Assembly (NCBI GenBank): GCA_008690995.1
Contig: VRMN01000005.1
Span: 806,001-870,000 of the forward strand
Source of the DNA: Porphyridium purpureum
Lineage: Eukaryota > Rhodophyta > Bangiophyceae > Porphyridiales > Porphyridiaceae
Length of the DNA: 64,000 nucleotides
Direction of reading: 5' to 3'
In this document: positions 36,971 through 46,474 of the stretch, piece by piece
How positions within the stretch are numbered: position 1 is the first letter of the stretch
Layout: every line of letters begins with the position of its first letter
Notes under the pieces: model-generated
What the model was told of the DNA's origin: nothing
Seen by the model: the letters and a program-made list of their open reading frames with translations, nothing else
The model's database searches: none
Program-made: the position numbers and the translations under genes

Positions 36971-38746
36971 ATGGAGCGGGCCGCGGTAGGGTTTGTGCCG
37001 GCGGGCTGGGCGCGCGCGGCGCGGATGTGCGCTGAGGAGGGATGCGGGCGTCCGTGCTGCGCCGCGCGTTGCGCGCGCGCGGCAGCGGCGCGGCCGGTGC
37101 GCATGGCGGCGGGCGGCGCCGCCGCAGAGAACGGAAACGGCGCCACGCCGCCGGAGCCGGCGCAGAAGACGGGGTTCCGCCAGAAGCTCGCCGAACAGCT
37201 GCCGACGGCCAGAGAAGCCAAGAAGCTCGTGCCGCTCGGGCTCATGTTCTTCATGATTCTGTTCAATTATACCATTTTGCGCGACACAAAGGACGTGCTT
37301 GTCGTGACGGCCGCCGGCGCAGAAATCATCCCGTACCTCAAGACCTACTGCAACTTGCCGGGCGCAATCCTGTTCACCGTGGTGTACTCGGCGCTGTCGA
37401 ACCGCGTGTCCCGCGAGAACCTCTTCTACATGTGCCTCTTTCCGTTCGTGGCGTTTTTCCTCGCATTCGGCTTTATCATGTACCCGAACACCGCCGCGCT
37501 GCATCCAGTCGCCGCCGTGGCGCACTTCAAGACGCTGCTGCCTGCCGGCCTGCAGTCGGGCCTGCAGCCGTTCCTCGCCATCATTGAGAACTGGACGTTT
37601 GCCCTCTTCTACACGCTGGCTGAATTGTGGGGATCCGTCATTGTCAGCCTGCTGTTCTGGGGCTTTGCGAACGAGATCACCAGCGTCAAGGAAGCCGAAA
37701 AGTACTACCCGCTGTTTGGGTTGGGCGCGAACGTGGCGCTCATTTTCTCGGGCCAGTATGTGCGCTTTGTGTCCGACGTTCGCCGCAACTTGGCGCCCGG
37801 CGTGGACGGATGGGCATTGTCGCTCAAGTACCTCATGTCGGCGATCGGAGTGGGCGGCGCTATCATCATGGGGCTGTACAAATACATGCAAGAGAAAGTG
37901 GTGAAAAACCCAGAGCTCGTAAACGCCAAGACCGCGAACAAGGCCAAGAAAAAGAAGCCCAAGGCGTCGCTCAGCATGGTCGAGTCCGCAAAGTATCTGG
38001 CAAGTTCATCATACATCCGCAGTCTCGCAGCCATGGTGATTGGGTACGGCATGAGCATCAACATTGTTGAGGTCACGTGGAAGTCTCGGCTGCGCGCGGC
38101 GTTCCCAGACCCGAACGACTATTCGTCGTTCATGGGCAACTTTTCGACGGCAACAGGCTCGGCCACGTTTGTGCTCATGCTTGCCGGCCGTTTCATCTTC
38201 CAGAAATTCGGCTGGGCCACGGCCGCGCTGATCACGCCCGTCGTGCTGGGCATCACGGGCGTGATGTTCTTTGCGCTCACACTGTTCGGCCCGCAGCTCG
38301 CGCCGCTGGTGCAGAGATTGGGCACGACGCCGCTGATGCTCGCCGTGATGGTGGGTGCGGTGCAAAACGTCATGTCAAAAGGCAGCAAGTACGCGTTCTT
38401 CGACCCGTGCAAGGAGATGGCTTATATTCCGCTCGACGACGAGCAAAAGTCAAAGGGGAAGGCTGCCGTCGACGTGATTGGAAACCCGCTGGGCAAGTCT
38501 GGTGGTTCTTTCATTCAGCAGGTACTGATTTTCTCTCTGGGATCACTAGCGGCATCCACGCCTTACCTGGCTGGAATTCTGATGACGCTCGTCGTTATGT
38601 GGATCGGCGCCGCTAACACACTCGCAAAGCAGTTCAAGGAGAAGCAAGGCGAAATGCGGGCCGAAGAACTGGAAGAAGAAGCCATCTTGAAGGCTGAAGC
38701 TCAGTCGGCAGGTGGCTCGCCGGCGGCGCCTCGTCCGGCAACTTGA
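36971..38746 (+). CDS. NTT: Plastid ATP/ADP translocase (NTT family)
   Basis: 591 residues, ATG 36971. Exchanges ATP for ADP across the inner plastid envelope. The first 60 residues are Ala/Arg/Cys-rich (plastid leader; in-frame ATG 37103 precedes the last part). Then come about eleven membrane segments with family landmarks: FNYTILRDTKDVL, PFLAIIENWTFALFYTLAELWGSV, EAEKYYPLFGLGANVALIFSGQ, INIVEVTWKSRL, and KGSKYAFFDPCKEMAYIPLD. Distant from mitochondrial carriers; shared with Chlamydia and Rickettsia transporters and spread in plants and algae by ancient transfer. The tail is Glu/Ala-rich. Supports a plastid-bearing host. Confidence 0.95.
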   Translation: MERAAVGFVPAGWARAARMCAEEGCGRPCCAARCARAAAARPVRMAAGGAAAENGNGATPPEPAQKTGFRQKLAEQLPTAREAKKLVPLGLMFFMILFNYTILRDTKDVLVVTAAGAEIIPYLKTYCNLPGAILFTVVYSALSNRVSRENLFYMCLFPFVAFFLAFGFIMYPNTAALHPVAAVAHFKTLLPAGLQSGLQPFLAIIENWTFALFYTLAELWGSVIVSLLFWGFANEITSVKEAEKYYPLFGLGANVALIFSGQYVRFVSDVRRNLAPGVDGWALSLKYLMSAIGVGGAIIMGLYKYMQEKVVKNPELVNAKTANKAKKKKPKASLSMVESAKYLASSSYIRSLAAMVIGYGMSINIVEVTWKSRLRAAFPDPNDYSSFMGNFSTATGSATFVLMLAGRFIFQKFGWATAALITPVVLGITGVMFFALTLFGPQLAPLVQRLGTTPLMLAVMVGAVQNVMSKGSKYAFFDPCKEMAYIPLDDEQKSKGKAAVDVIGNPLGKSGGSFIQQVLIFSLGSLAASTPYLAGILMTLVVMWIGAANTLAKQFKEKQGEMRAEELEEEAILKAEAQSAGGSPAAPRPAT

Positions 38747-38820
38747 AAGGAGTAGAGAGTGTCTCGCCCTTTTGGGCCGCCTCTTATCTTGTTTTTCTTT
38801 GGTCTTTTAATCCCTTCGCT

Positions 38821-38839
38821 AAAAAAAAAAAAAAAAAAA
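38821..38839 (+). repeat. Poly(A) run after the translocase gene
   Basis: An uninterrupted run of 19 A, 75 bases after the stop codon. Could be a 3' UTR homopolymer; there is no sign of a retrocopy. Confidence 0.8.
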
Positions 38840-38956
38840 GGAAAGTCGTGAACAAGTCGAGATCTTTGTAGTTACGTTGTTAGCTTGGGCGTCATCTTCG
38901 ACTGCTGCAGACCGGCGCGGAATGTATTGAACCCCACGACAATTTGCGCGCACAAG

Positions 38957-40387
38957 CTAAGCTGGCGAGTCTTCAAACACCAGTTTTTTCAGATGCAAAA
39001 ATGAGTCGAGACTTATGCCTCGTTGGGCCAGCTCCTGCTCCGCGCACAGACATGCTTCGCGCGCACGCGCCGTGAAAATTGCGTGCTTAATAACCTCCAA
39101 CGCTGTCGAACAAGCGCCCTGGCTGGTGCTCAAACTCTCCGCCGCTTTGCCAGTGGCACTGGCGGAGCGTGCCGCAGAGCTTATTTTCGAGATACACGAT
39201 CGCGCTTCGACGAGCTCGCCGCGCGCAATGGCGGCGTAAATCTTTCCGGGAGACTCTGCCACGGCAGCCCACGCAAACACACGTTGCACCAGTGCACGGA
39301 CTAGGTCCAATGCCTTGACCGAGTCCGTTTCATACCGAAGCACTTTGACCAACGTTCTCACCTCCTTTTCGTGGGTTGAACCCGTTCCTGGCCTGGGGCC
39401 GGGTCCAAGCGCGTGTCTCTCTGAGCTGTATCCCGTGGCCTGGTGCTGAGCGTTTCCGGACGGATTGGATCCGTGATCCGCCGTCCGTGGGCGTTTCTGT
39501 GGATTCTGCTCTTCATCATTTCGCCATGCCGCATGCCATGATCCACTGTTGCTGGGTTCAGCTGCAACAGGCTTTCTCCGGAGGATCTCCTGATTCCGCG
39601 GACTCTCCTCGCTACCCCACAGACTTGCAATGCGCCGTTTCGGAACAGGCTTCGTCGACTCTGCTGCTCCGGCGCTCGCATTCTCTGTCTTGCCGCCAGA
39701 CTCCACGCCAGCGGTGCTCGGATTGGGCGCTGTGGACGTCCGAATATGTGCTGCAACCCCTTCCGGGTCGCTTGCGACACGATCCCGCACCGCTCCTTCC
39801 AATTGCGCCAGAGTCATGCCCAGTACTCTCGGCGCCTGCACGGCGTGCGCATCTGGGCCACTTCCAGCGACGGGATTCCAGCGCATGCAGCACCACGTGC
39901 CGTGTTCCAAGCTTGCCTGCTCGCTAGCATTCTCATGCGCGCGAGATGGAGTGCATATGCATGGCACTCTCGTTAATTCTGTAGCGTACGCCCTGAGCAT
40001 GGACAGCTTGTCTGATCCAGCAAGGGCGGTCGAATCTGTCGAAGCGTTGAGCGCACCTCCCTTTGACACGGCTCGCGCGGCTTCTCCATCCAATGCGCTA
40101 GACGCTGCCGCAAGCTGTGGCGCTTTCGCAGCTGCGTTCTCACTCTGTGCGCGAGATTGCTGGACACCTGGTGGCGGTGCGCCCGCTTCGCCCAACTTGC
40201 GCGCGGGCGCAGCCATCCGCTCGCGTAGCAGCGAACCGTGCACCAAAACAGAGCGCGACACGTCGAGCGGCAGCAGCGCGCTCTGCACGCGCGGCAACAG
40301 AACATCCGCGAATGAGCTGTCCCAGCGCGCATCCAGCGCCGCTTGGATCCGCATCATCTCTTGCTCCTTTTTCGGTTTCGCGTCCAT
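38957..40387 (-). CDS. Hypothetical protein
   Basis: 476 residues, ATG 40387. Begins with a charged helix (KKEQEMMRIQAALDARWDSSFADVL). The middle (80-330) is Ala/Ser/Glu-rich and probably disordered, with a cluster CICTPSR...GTWCCMRWNP near residue 145-170. The last third (about 345-470) looks helical: VRTLVKVLRYETDSVKALDLVRALVQRVFAWAA, then EVIKHAIFTARAREACLCAEQELAQRG. No family was recognised. A basic KRRIASLW and KRPRTADHG might be nuclear signals. The antisense frames are shorter and lack domains. The single long frame and consistent codon use support a real gene. Confidence 0.65.
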   Translation of the reverse strand: MDAKPKKEQEMMRIQAALDARWDSSFADVLLPRVQSALLPLDVSRSVLVHGSLLRERMAAPARKLGEAGAPPPGVQQSRAQSENAAAKAPQLAAASSALDGEAARAVSKGGALNASTDSTALAGSDKLSMLRAYATELTRVPCICTPSRAHENASEQASLEHGTWCCMRWNPVAGSGPDAHAVQAPRVLGMTLAQLEGAVRDRVASDPEGVAAHIRTSTAPNPSTAGVESGGKTENASAGAAESTKPVPKRRIASLWGSEESPRNQEILRRKPVAAEPSNSGSWHAAWRNDEEQNPQKRPRTADHGSNPSGNAQHQATGYSSERHALGPGPRPGTGSTHEKEVRTLVKVLRYETDSVKALDLVRALVQRVFAWAAVAESPGKIYAAIARGELVEARSCISKISSAARSASATGKAAESLSTSQGACSTALEVIKHAIFTARAREACLCAEQELAQRGISLDSFLHLKKLVFEDSPA

Positions 40388-40661
40388 CGCGGCATGCCAC
40401 TTTCAACATCACACACCTTCGCGCGCCGCTCTGACATCCCCTTGTGCCTCCCACATGCACGCAGGCCATTCTGCGGCGACGCAACGACGGATAATCAGGC
40501 AACGATCGCAAGACCAGAAGAGATCTTTGGAATCGAGAGGAGACTGGCACTTCACACGCGCGTGACGCGCTGGTGTGCGCTGCCGGCGGCGTTTGCGGCC
40601 GCGCCAAGGTGATGCAGATGTGAAGATTTGTATTTATCTTTGACGCAACGGAGCTCTCGTG

Positions 40662-43600
40662 TTACGCGCGCTGCAGGAGCTTGACGATTTTGCGCGAATC
40701 GCGGTGCAGTATGAAGTCGCGCTGCGAAAACGACGCGCTCTTGTAAAATGCGTCCAGGTTGAGCGTCTGAATGCCGAGCTCAGCGGCACGCGCCTCAAAG
40801 TCGTCCAGTTCGAGCTCGACCTGCCCGGACGCCGCCACCTTGTGGCGATTTGCGCTGGCATAGTCACGAACTAGCGCAGTGAGCACGTAGAAAAGAATGT
40901 CGTTGGCGTTGCGCGCGTACTGCAGGAAGCGGTGGAAAGTGCGCTTGAGCCCGCGCATCACCGAGTACTTTTGGCTCTGGAAGAATGATTCGAGCACAAT
41001 GGCGATCGCCGCGTCAAGGTCCTGGTCTGTCACATACTCGCGCAGGTGCATGCGCGCATGCGCCTCGGTGATGCGCACAAGAGACTCGAGGTGTCGCACG
41101 GAGATGGGCAAACCGCCCGTAGCCACTGACTCGTGCCTCAACTGCACGTATAACCTCGTGAGCTTGTCCTCATCCAGATTATTGAGCCGCGGCTGCACGA
41201 AGCGACGTGCATACAGGAGATACTTGCGCAGCGTCGTCTGAGGAATCAGCTGGATACCCGAGTCACTCATGAGTGCGTCACCGAGACCGCTCTGCGGCAC
41301 CCTCGGCTGGTCGCGGCTGTAGGTTTGGTTCGCGTCCATGGCCAGCTCCATATCGTCCTTGGGATGGGATGCGACGTGCGAATCCACCACAAACTTGGCC
41401 AGAGTCTCGTCCGCGCTCGCGTCTGGATGGTCCCGCACCACAAGCAGAATGTCAAATCGCGAAAGGATTGGCTCCGTAAGGTCGACATTCTCGAAGAAGG
41501 ATAGAGACGGGTCGTAGCGGCCCTTCAGCGGGTTGGCCGCAGCTATCACGGAGCAGCGCGCCTGCAGACTTGTGACAATCCCGGCTTTTGAGATCGAGAT
41601 GCTTTGCTGCTCCATGGCTTCATGAATTGACGTGCGGTCTTGATCATTCATCTTGTCAAACTCGTCAATGAGGCAAACACCGCGATCCGCAAGGACAAGC
41701 GCGCCGCCCTCCAGCGTCCATTCGCGCGTGACGGGGTCCTTGCGCACTGCGGCGGTGAGGCCAACGGCGGATGCGCCCTTTCCGGTTGTGAAGACCGCGC
41801 GGTTGGCCGTCTTTTCGATATACTTCAAAATCTGTGACTTGGCTGTGCCCGGGTCGCCCAGGAGCAGCACGTTAATATCGCCCCTGGTTCGATGACCGTC
41901 ACCGACCACTTTAGAGACGCCGCTGAACAGCGCGTGCGCCACGGCGGTTTTGATGTCACGGTGCCCGTATATGGATGGCGCGATCGATGCCACGATGCGC
42001 TCGGCAATGCGCGGATCCGCGGCCAAGGTGCGCAACTCATTCATGTCCTCATCGCTAAGCTCAATGTCGGCGTGCGCGTCTTCCATCTTCCGCACGTGGT
42101 TCGCGTGGATGCCCGTGGAAAATACCGGGAAGCCGTTCTTGATGTTTGCGCTGATGTCCACATTGTGCTGGAAAATGCCGGTGACCTCGATCTCGTCACC
42201 CGGCCGCGCCATGTCGATAAGATCTCCTGTCATGATCACATCCTTGTAGCGCGGAAGACGGCCCGCAGGAACGCTTCCCGGAGCCTCCTGGAGCGTGAGC
42301 TTTTGGTAGTTCCCAAAGATACTCTGCTCCGAGTTCACGGAAAACGGCCCGCGAGAGCCGCACTGCGGGCAGTGCTGGACCATCCTCTCAGGCTCAGCGT
42401 GCGAGGTCGCATGTGGGCTCAGCACCTCACCACAGGCTCGGCAGTCCAGCTTTACGAGCTTGAGCTGCGGAAAGACGCTCGTGCGCCGCGTCACGACACC
42501 ACCCACTTTGATCAGGCAGTTCAGATGGATGTGCCGGATGTCGCGCAGGTTGTCTAGGATGGGCAATTCGGCAATACGCACAAATACTTCCGGGTGGATC
42601 GCGCCATATTCGGGGAAGAACTCGAGGGTGACCTGGAACGCCTCGCTGTCTAACAGGGGTAGCATCTCGGCCGGTGCGTCTGCCACCCACACCGCAAGCA
42701 CAGGGTCATAGCTGACGAGGTGACCGTATGAAACCACCACGCTCTGCCGATTCTCCGCGCACATGATGCGAATCTTGCTTTTGTACACAGAGGCGCCGGT
42801 CCGGTCGTCCGAGCAGTGGCGTAAAAAGTCGCCAAATCGCCGGCGCACATCGCGCCGCACGCGCTCTTGCTTTAGCCAGTCGGACAGCGCACCCTGGACA
42901 TTCTCAATTGCATAGTTGGGATCATCGTCGAACGCCAGCTCAGCGTCGCCAGACATTCCCACAGAGCCGGCACGGCCCAATAGCGCTGTAGCGGCCGAGC
43001 CGTTCTGGCTGTATGACGGCGTGGAGCGGTCGTCTGGCGACGGCACGTCACCGTTTTGATTCGCAGCGGCACCAGACGCCAGCGCGTGATTCACGTTGCG
43101 GCGGAAGCCGCGCGGCACGGGGCCAGCGAGTGGCTCGTCGGGGCCCAGAAGCGCGGCGGGCAGCCGACGCAGAGCGCCGGTTCGATCATTGAAGCGGCCC
43201 TCGGCAAAGTCACGTTGCTGCATAATACGCTCAGCATCTCGGCGCGTGCGCGGGTCCAGCCGCGAGGCGCTCTCGGCCTCGGCGACAGAGTCTACTTCAT
43301 AGCGGTCCAGCTCCTCGACGCGCTCGTAATCCTCCATGAGCTCGTCACCATACAGGTCCTCGCCTTCCTCTTCCTCCTCGTCTCCGTCGCCATCCTCCTG
43401 ATCAGAGCGCTCCGGGTCGCGATCCGAGTCGTCCTCCCCGGCACCAGCCTCGCCGCGCATCTCGAGGGGCGTCATGGGCGTATGAGGCGTGTGCGGTGTC
43501 GCAGAGAACCGCCGCGGCGTGGGCTGCGAAAACTGGGTTCCTGCCGCAAGCACATCCTCCTCCGCCTCGTCCCCGTCCTCGCGCACCGACTGCACCGCCT

Positions 43601-43703
43601 CCCCTCGCGCGCGAGCCACATGTCTCGTCTGCTCCTCCTCATCTGCGTCCACGTCGTCCACAGCCCGTCGCGCCGCGCGCGTCCTCTTTGTGCCTCCAGC
43701 CAT
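40662..43703 (-). CDS. MCM2: MCM2, subunit of the replicative helicase
   Basis: 1013 residues, ATG 43703. MCM2-7 is loaded at origins and unwinds DNA in S phase. The acidic N-terminus contains the MCM2 landmark GEDLYGDELMEDYERVEELDRYE; this separates it from MCM3-7. Then a C-x2-C...C-x2-C zinc finger (CRAC...CPQC, about 418-450), Walker A GDPGTAKSQ (616-624), Walker B CLIDEFDKM (about 677-685), and the arginine finger SRFDILL (about 749). The C-terminus has the winged-helix region. N-terminal Ser/Thr-Pro sites (TPRRFSATPHTP) suit CDK/DDK control. Two E2F-type sites and a trinucleotide tract lie upstream. Confidence 0.96.
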   Translation of the reverse strand: MAGGTKRTRAARRAVDDVDADEEEQTRHVARARGEAVQSVREDGDEAEEDVLAAGTQFSQPTPRRFSATPHTPHTPMTPLEMRGEAGAGEDDSDRDPERSDQEDGDGDEEEEEGEDLYGDELMEDYERVEELDRYEVDSVAEAESASRLDPRTRRDAERIMQQRDFAEGRFNDRTGALRRLPAALLGPDEPLAGPVPRGFRRNVNHALASGAAANQNGDVPSPDDRSTPSYSQNGSAATALLGRAGSVGMSGDAELAFDDDPNYAIENVQGALSDWLKQERVRRDVRRRFGDFLRHCSDDRTGASVYKSKIRIMCAENRQSVVVSYGHLVSYDPVLAVWVADAPAEMLPLLDSEAFQVTLEFFPEYGAIHPEVFVRIAELPILDNLRDIRHIHLNCLIKVGGVVTRRTSVFPQLKLVKLDCRACGEVLSPHATSHAEPERMVQHCPQCGSRGPFSVNSEQSIFGNYQKLTLQEAPGSVPAGRLPRYKDVIMTGDLIDMARPGDEIEVTGIFQHNVDISANIKNGFPVFSTGIHANHVRKMEDAHADIELSDEDMNELRTLAADPRIAERIVASIAPSIYGHRDIKTAVAHALFSGVSKVVGDGHRTRGDINVLLLGDPGTAKSQILKYIEKTANRAVFTTGKGASAVGLTAAVRKDPVTREWTLEGGALVLADRGVCLIDEFDKMNDQDRTSIHEAMEQQSISISKAGIVTSLQARCSVIAAANPLKGRYDPSLSFFENVDLTEPILSRFDILLVVRDHPDASADETLAKFVVDSHVASHPKDDMELAMDANQTYSRDQPRVPQSGLGDALMSDSGIQLIPQTTLRKYLLYARRFVQPRLNNLDEDKLTRLYVQLRHESVATGGLPISVRHLESLVRITEAHARMHLREYVTDQDLDAAIAIVLESFFQSQKYSVMRGLKRTFHRFLQYARNANDILFYVLTALVRDYASANRHKVAASGQVELELDDFEARAAELGIQTLNLDAFYKSASFSQRDFILHRDSRKIVKLLQRA

Positions 43704-43806
43704 CCTACTCTCCCAACCACGCCACCCAATCCACTCTTTCCCCCCTTCACTGCACTGTTCGCACCAGCCACAGCACCACTACCACCACCACTCACAGCAC
43801 CAGCGA

Positions 43807-43829
43807 CAACAACAACAACAGCAATAACC

Positions 43830-43875
<46 letters not shown>

Positions 43876-43912
43876 CAGCAGCAGTAACAGCAGCAACCGC
43901 AGCAGCACCACG
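43807..43912. repeat. CAA/CAG trinucleotide repeat with (CAG)14 core
   Basis: (CAA)n passes into an uninterrupted CAG run at 43831-43872 (14 units), then interrupted CAG/TAA units. On the MCM2 sense strand it reads (CTG)14 in the leader. Confidence 0.9.
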
Positions 43913-44016
43913 CACGCGCCTCCGTCTCTGCTCTTCACGCCCCTCCTTCTCTCTCTGCCCGCCCTTTAACACACCTCCGCAGACCCCCCTTCTTCAACCC
44001 CCCTATGACGCCATTC

Positions 44017-44046
44017 TTCGCGCCAAAACGGCGTTTCGCGCCAAAA
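44017..44046. promoter_or_regulatory. Paired E2F/DP-type binding sites upstream of MCM2
   Basis: ttcgcgccaaaa at 44017-44028 and the same string, preceded by an extra t, at 44034-44046: two copies 18 bases apart, matching the E2F consensus TTTSGCGC / GCGCSAAA. They lie about 315-345 bases before the MCM2 ATG, and MCM genes are classic E2F targets in plants, animals and algae. Binding is not shown. Confidence 0.65.
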
Positions 44047-44114
44047 TTCGTCGCGCCGCAAAGTGCCACTTTTTTAATGTGTTTTTTAATTTCATTGAGC
44101 GGGTCATTTCAACA

Positions 44115-45647
44115 TTAATTAATTGTGCGCGGTTCGGGTGCCGCGGGAGCGGGGTCAGCAGGTGCGTGGTGGCGGAGGAACGTGCGGTACGCGCGGATCA
44201 CAAAGTAGTTGTCTGAGCGCAGCTGCTTGGCGCGCCGGATGTCGCTCACCGCGCCCGACCACGACGAGCGGAAGTCGCCGTAGAAGATGCCGACGTCCAG
44301 GGCGAGCAGAAAGTCGGCCAGGTTGCGCTCGAGACCGCCCAGGCCGGCGTCGCCGCGCGTCGCGTACGGTGCGCGCGCCGCGAGAGGCGATGTCCGCAGG
44401 TAGTCCGCGACAGCTTTGGGCACAAACGGAGACATCAGGAAGATCACCTTGTCGATGTTGCCGAGCGCTGATACCCTTCGCTCCAAAAAGTCCAGGAAAA
44501 AGCCGCCTGGAAGCATAATCAGGTTCTCCTTGGTGTTGTGCGTGCCAAGCACGCATATCATTGGCTTGTCGGCATCGGCTTGGTCTGGACACGAGCGCTC
44601 GTTCCATCGTATGTGAACTGCGGCAGTTCGATTCAGCGGCACGTGATCGGAAGGTGATCCTGCGGGGCCGCCCAAAAGCTGTGCCTTGAACGTCGCATTC
44701 ACCTGAAGAGCATGATACAAGCCTGGTACGGGAATAGTGGTTTTCAAAGTGTTCACATTAAAGTCTGCCACAAAGACGCAACTGCTGCCAGCGGCTTGCT
44801 GCGTCGCCTTGTCAATCTGCTGACCAGGGCTCAAGTGCGTTTGAATGCAGTCCAATTGTCCGCTGCACTCACGCACCAGCTCACCAAATACAACCGCGCG
44901 CATACGCGGAAAGTCAAGCCTGGAATCGTCCGTCAAATACTTGGCAAACAAGCCGACGAGCTTTTGCGGAGCTTCGGTGTTCAGATTCCATGCGGTCGAC
45001 GACGAAAGGATTATGCTGTGCTCCGTGGTGCACCGCACACGAGAAAATGTGAACACTGACAAGCTCAGTTCAGTTGGCTCCGTCAATGCACTCAACGAAA
45101 TGGAGCGCGCTGCTGTGCGTTGTTCAGATGCGTTCAAGCGTGCCAGCTCTTCCCTATTGTGCCATGTTTCGACGATTTCTGGCATCACGAGCCTGCCGCG
45201 CAGCAGCTCAGTCAGTTTGAACGCGTTGTTTATCACCATGAGTTGATTGCCGAGTCCGAACGCGTACAATGGTGGTTGAATGACGAACACGTTCCGGCTC
45301 GCCAGCGATGAAAGCTTTCGTACGTCTTGATTGGCGCGCTGTCTCTGATTTTGCCGATTTGCAAGATTGTCATTCGTCCGACTGGCACCGGAGTCATTCA
45401 GCGCAGCCTCTGCCACGTCGCCCTCGGGAGTATCTACGACATCTGAGAGCTCCACTGTATGATCCAGAACGTCCTCGAACGCCAAATCAGGCGTCCGTCC
45501 GATTTCTGGTGTGAAGAGCAGAGCCGCGCCAACGCAACATATCATCGCGGAAAGCAAGGCCGCGGCGACCAGTGGCGAGGTCCGGGTCGAAGATTCTGGA
45601 CGCGCGCCCACTGTATCGCACCCGGGCCCGGGCCCGGGCGCGCTCAT
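44115..45647 (-). CDS. Fucosyltransferase-like type II membrane protein
   Basis: 510 residues from ATG 45647; the frame opens further up to 45818 without better support. N-terminal (PG)n run, then a membrane anchor at about 25-46 (LVAAALLSAMICCVGAALLF), a Ser/Asn/Gln-rich stem, and a lumenal catalytic-type domain. Landmarks: YAFGLGNQLMVINNAFKLTELLRGRLVMPE (a GNQL box as in fucosyltransferases), AVHIRWNERS, and YGDFRSSWSGAV near the end, like the RSSxS box of GDP-fucose O-fucosyltransferase families. Probably Golgi. The exact family, donor and acceptor are uncertain. Confidence 0.65.
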   Translation of the reverse strand: MSAPGPGPGCDTVGARPESSTRTSPLVAAALLSAMICCVGAALLFTPEIGRTPDLAFEDVLDHTVELSDVVDTPEGDVAEAALNDSGASRTNDNLANRQNQRQRANQDVRKLSSLASRNVFVIQPPLYAFGLGNQLMVINNAFKLTELLRGRLVMPEIVETWHNREELARLNASEQRTAARSISLSALTEPTELSLSVFTFSRVRCTTEHSIILSSSTAWNLNTEAPQKLVGLFAKYLTDDSRLDFPRMRAVVFGELVRECSGQLDCIQTHLSPGQQIDKATQQAAGSSCVFVADFNVNTLKTTIPVPGLYHALQVNATFKAQLLGGPAGSPSDHVPLNRTAAVHIRWNERSCPDQADADKPMICVLGTHNTKENLIMLPGGFFLDFLERRVSALGNIDKVIFLMSPFVPKAVADYLRTSPLAARAPYATRGDAGLGGLERNLADFLLALDVGIFYGDFRSSWSGAVSDIRRAKQLRSDNYFVIRAYRTFLRHHAPADPAPAAPEPRTIN

Positions 45648-45985
45648 CTCTGCCTGTGACCTTTCTAGCAGCTGTCCTCGTGGTGACCGCGACTCATGGA
45701 TGTGCATGTGGATGCTGAAATTGGGATAGGCGGCTTCGGCAGTGTGCAAAGGATTCCAGGGCAGACCGCGGGCGAGCGCGTAAAAGAGACGATGAGAGAC
45801 GAAGGAGCAGAAAAACAAAGAAAGCTATATTCAGGCCAAGGCCGTGCGCTGGCGGGGCGACCACAGCAACGAGAAAATGGTTGATCTTGCGGTCGCGCGC
45901 GTGAACGCTTTCGGCTGTGCTCTTCTTTTTTCCTTTTTCTTTTCTTTTTGCTTCTGGTGCAATAAGGTTCAGCCAAGGTACGTAT
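45648..45985. other. Short intergenic region
   Basis: Leader of the fucosyltransferase-like gene and 3' flank of the next gene; a T-rich stretch at 45925-45955. No gene is seen. Confidence 0.45.
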
Positions 45986-46474
45986 TCACGCGTTCAAAGA
46001 GTAATCTTCGATACAGTTTCCGTCCGATGTCTCGACGCGCCAAAAGACCTTGTACGGTTTCATGGTGCTGGGGGTCTTGAACGCAAATTTCACGGTAACG
46101 AACGCAGGCTTGCCCGTATTCTTGACCGAATGGAAGACCAGGCTTTCGACGGCCGAGTCGTACTTTTCGCGATCAAAGGTCGAGCCCTGTGGAAAGACGT
46201 TGTAGAAGAGCGATCCATCCCCGCCGATGGTCGAGTGGATGATCAACTCGACCTCGTCGCGGGGCGTCAATTCCTTTTCGCACTGTTCGAATACATAGTC
46301 CTCCATTTCATCCGTGACGTCCTTGCCCGCGTGGAGGTGCCGCGGGCGCACCTCGGCCATGATCCACTCGACGCGCCCATTGACGGGGCTCTGGCAATAC
46401 TGCCGGATGACCTCCTTGTCGCCGGGCACTTGATTCGGCTCGTACGGCGCTTCAAAGTCGAAATCGTCTGCCAT
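45986..46474 (-). CDS. Small acidic protein of unknown family
   Basis: 162 residues from ATG 46474 (opens at MADDFDFEAPYEPNQVPG). An acidic first half, then alternating hydrophobic strands (DEVELIIHSTI, SAVESLVFHSVKNTGKPAFVTVKFAFKT, YKVFWRVETSDG) that suggest a beta-sandwich. No membrane segment, leader or catalytic motif is seen. Not recognised as a known family. The frame continues upstream to 46561, but ATG 46474 has a better context. gctgtacc lies 357 bases upstream. Confidence 0.7.
   Translation of the reverse strand: MADDFDFEAPYEPNQVPGDKEVIRQYCQSPVNGRVEWIMAEVRPRHLHAGKDVTDEMEDYVFEQCEKELTPRDEVELIIHSTIGGDGSLFYNVFPQGSTFDREKYDSAVESLVFHSVKNTGKPAFVTVKFAFKTPSTMKPYKVFWRVETSDGNCIEDYSLNA

Larger units (their letters stand above)
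43704..44114. other. MCM2 promoter and leader region
   Basis: Between MCM2 and the 3' end of the next minus-strand gene. Holds a trinucleotide tract and two E2F-like sites. The region is C-rich on plus (G-rich on the MCM2 sense strand). No gene is seen; the large plus-strand frame crossing it is antisense. Confidence 0.6.

Noticed and set aside
36722-37891. 389-codon minus-strand frame over the plastid translocase start
   Set aside because: Antisense to a certain gene; His/Arg/Pro-rich shadow sequence with no domain.
38821-38839. Poly(A) run as mark of a retrocopied gene
   Set aside because: No target-site duplication, and the gene has a leader and normal flanks; a 3' UTR homopolymer is simpler.
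39630-40565. 311-codon plus-strand frame opposite the hypothetical at 38957-40387
   Set aside because: The minus-strand frame is longer, starts with a charged helix from a good ATG and ends with helical sequence; the plus frame is Ala/Ser shadow. Some doubt remains because neither has a known domain.
43056-44216. 386-codon plus-strand frame across MCM2 and its upstream repeat
   Set aside because: Antisense of MCM2; the second half is only the CAG/CAA repeat read as Ala/Thr.
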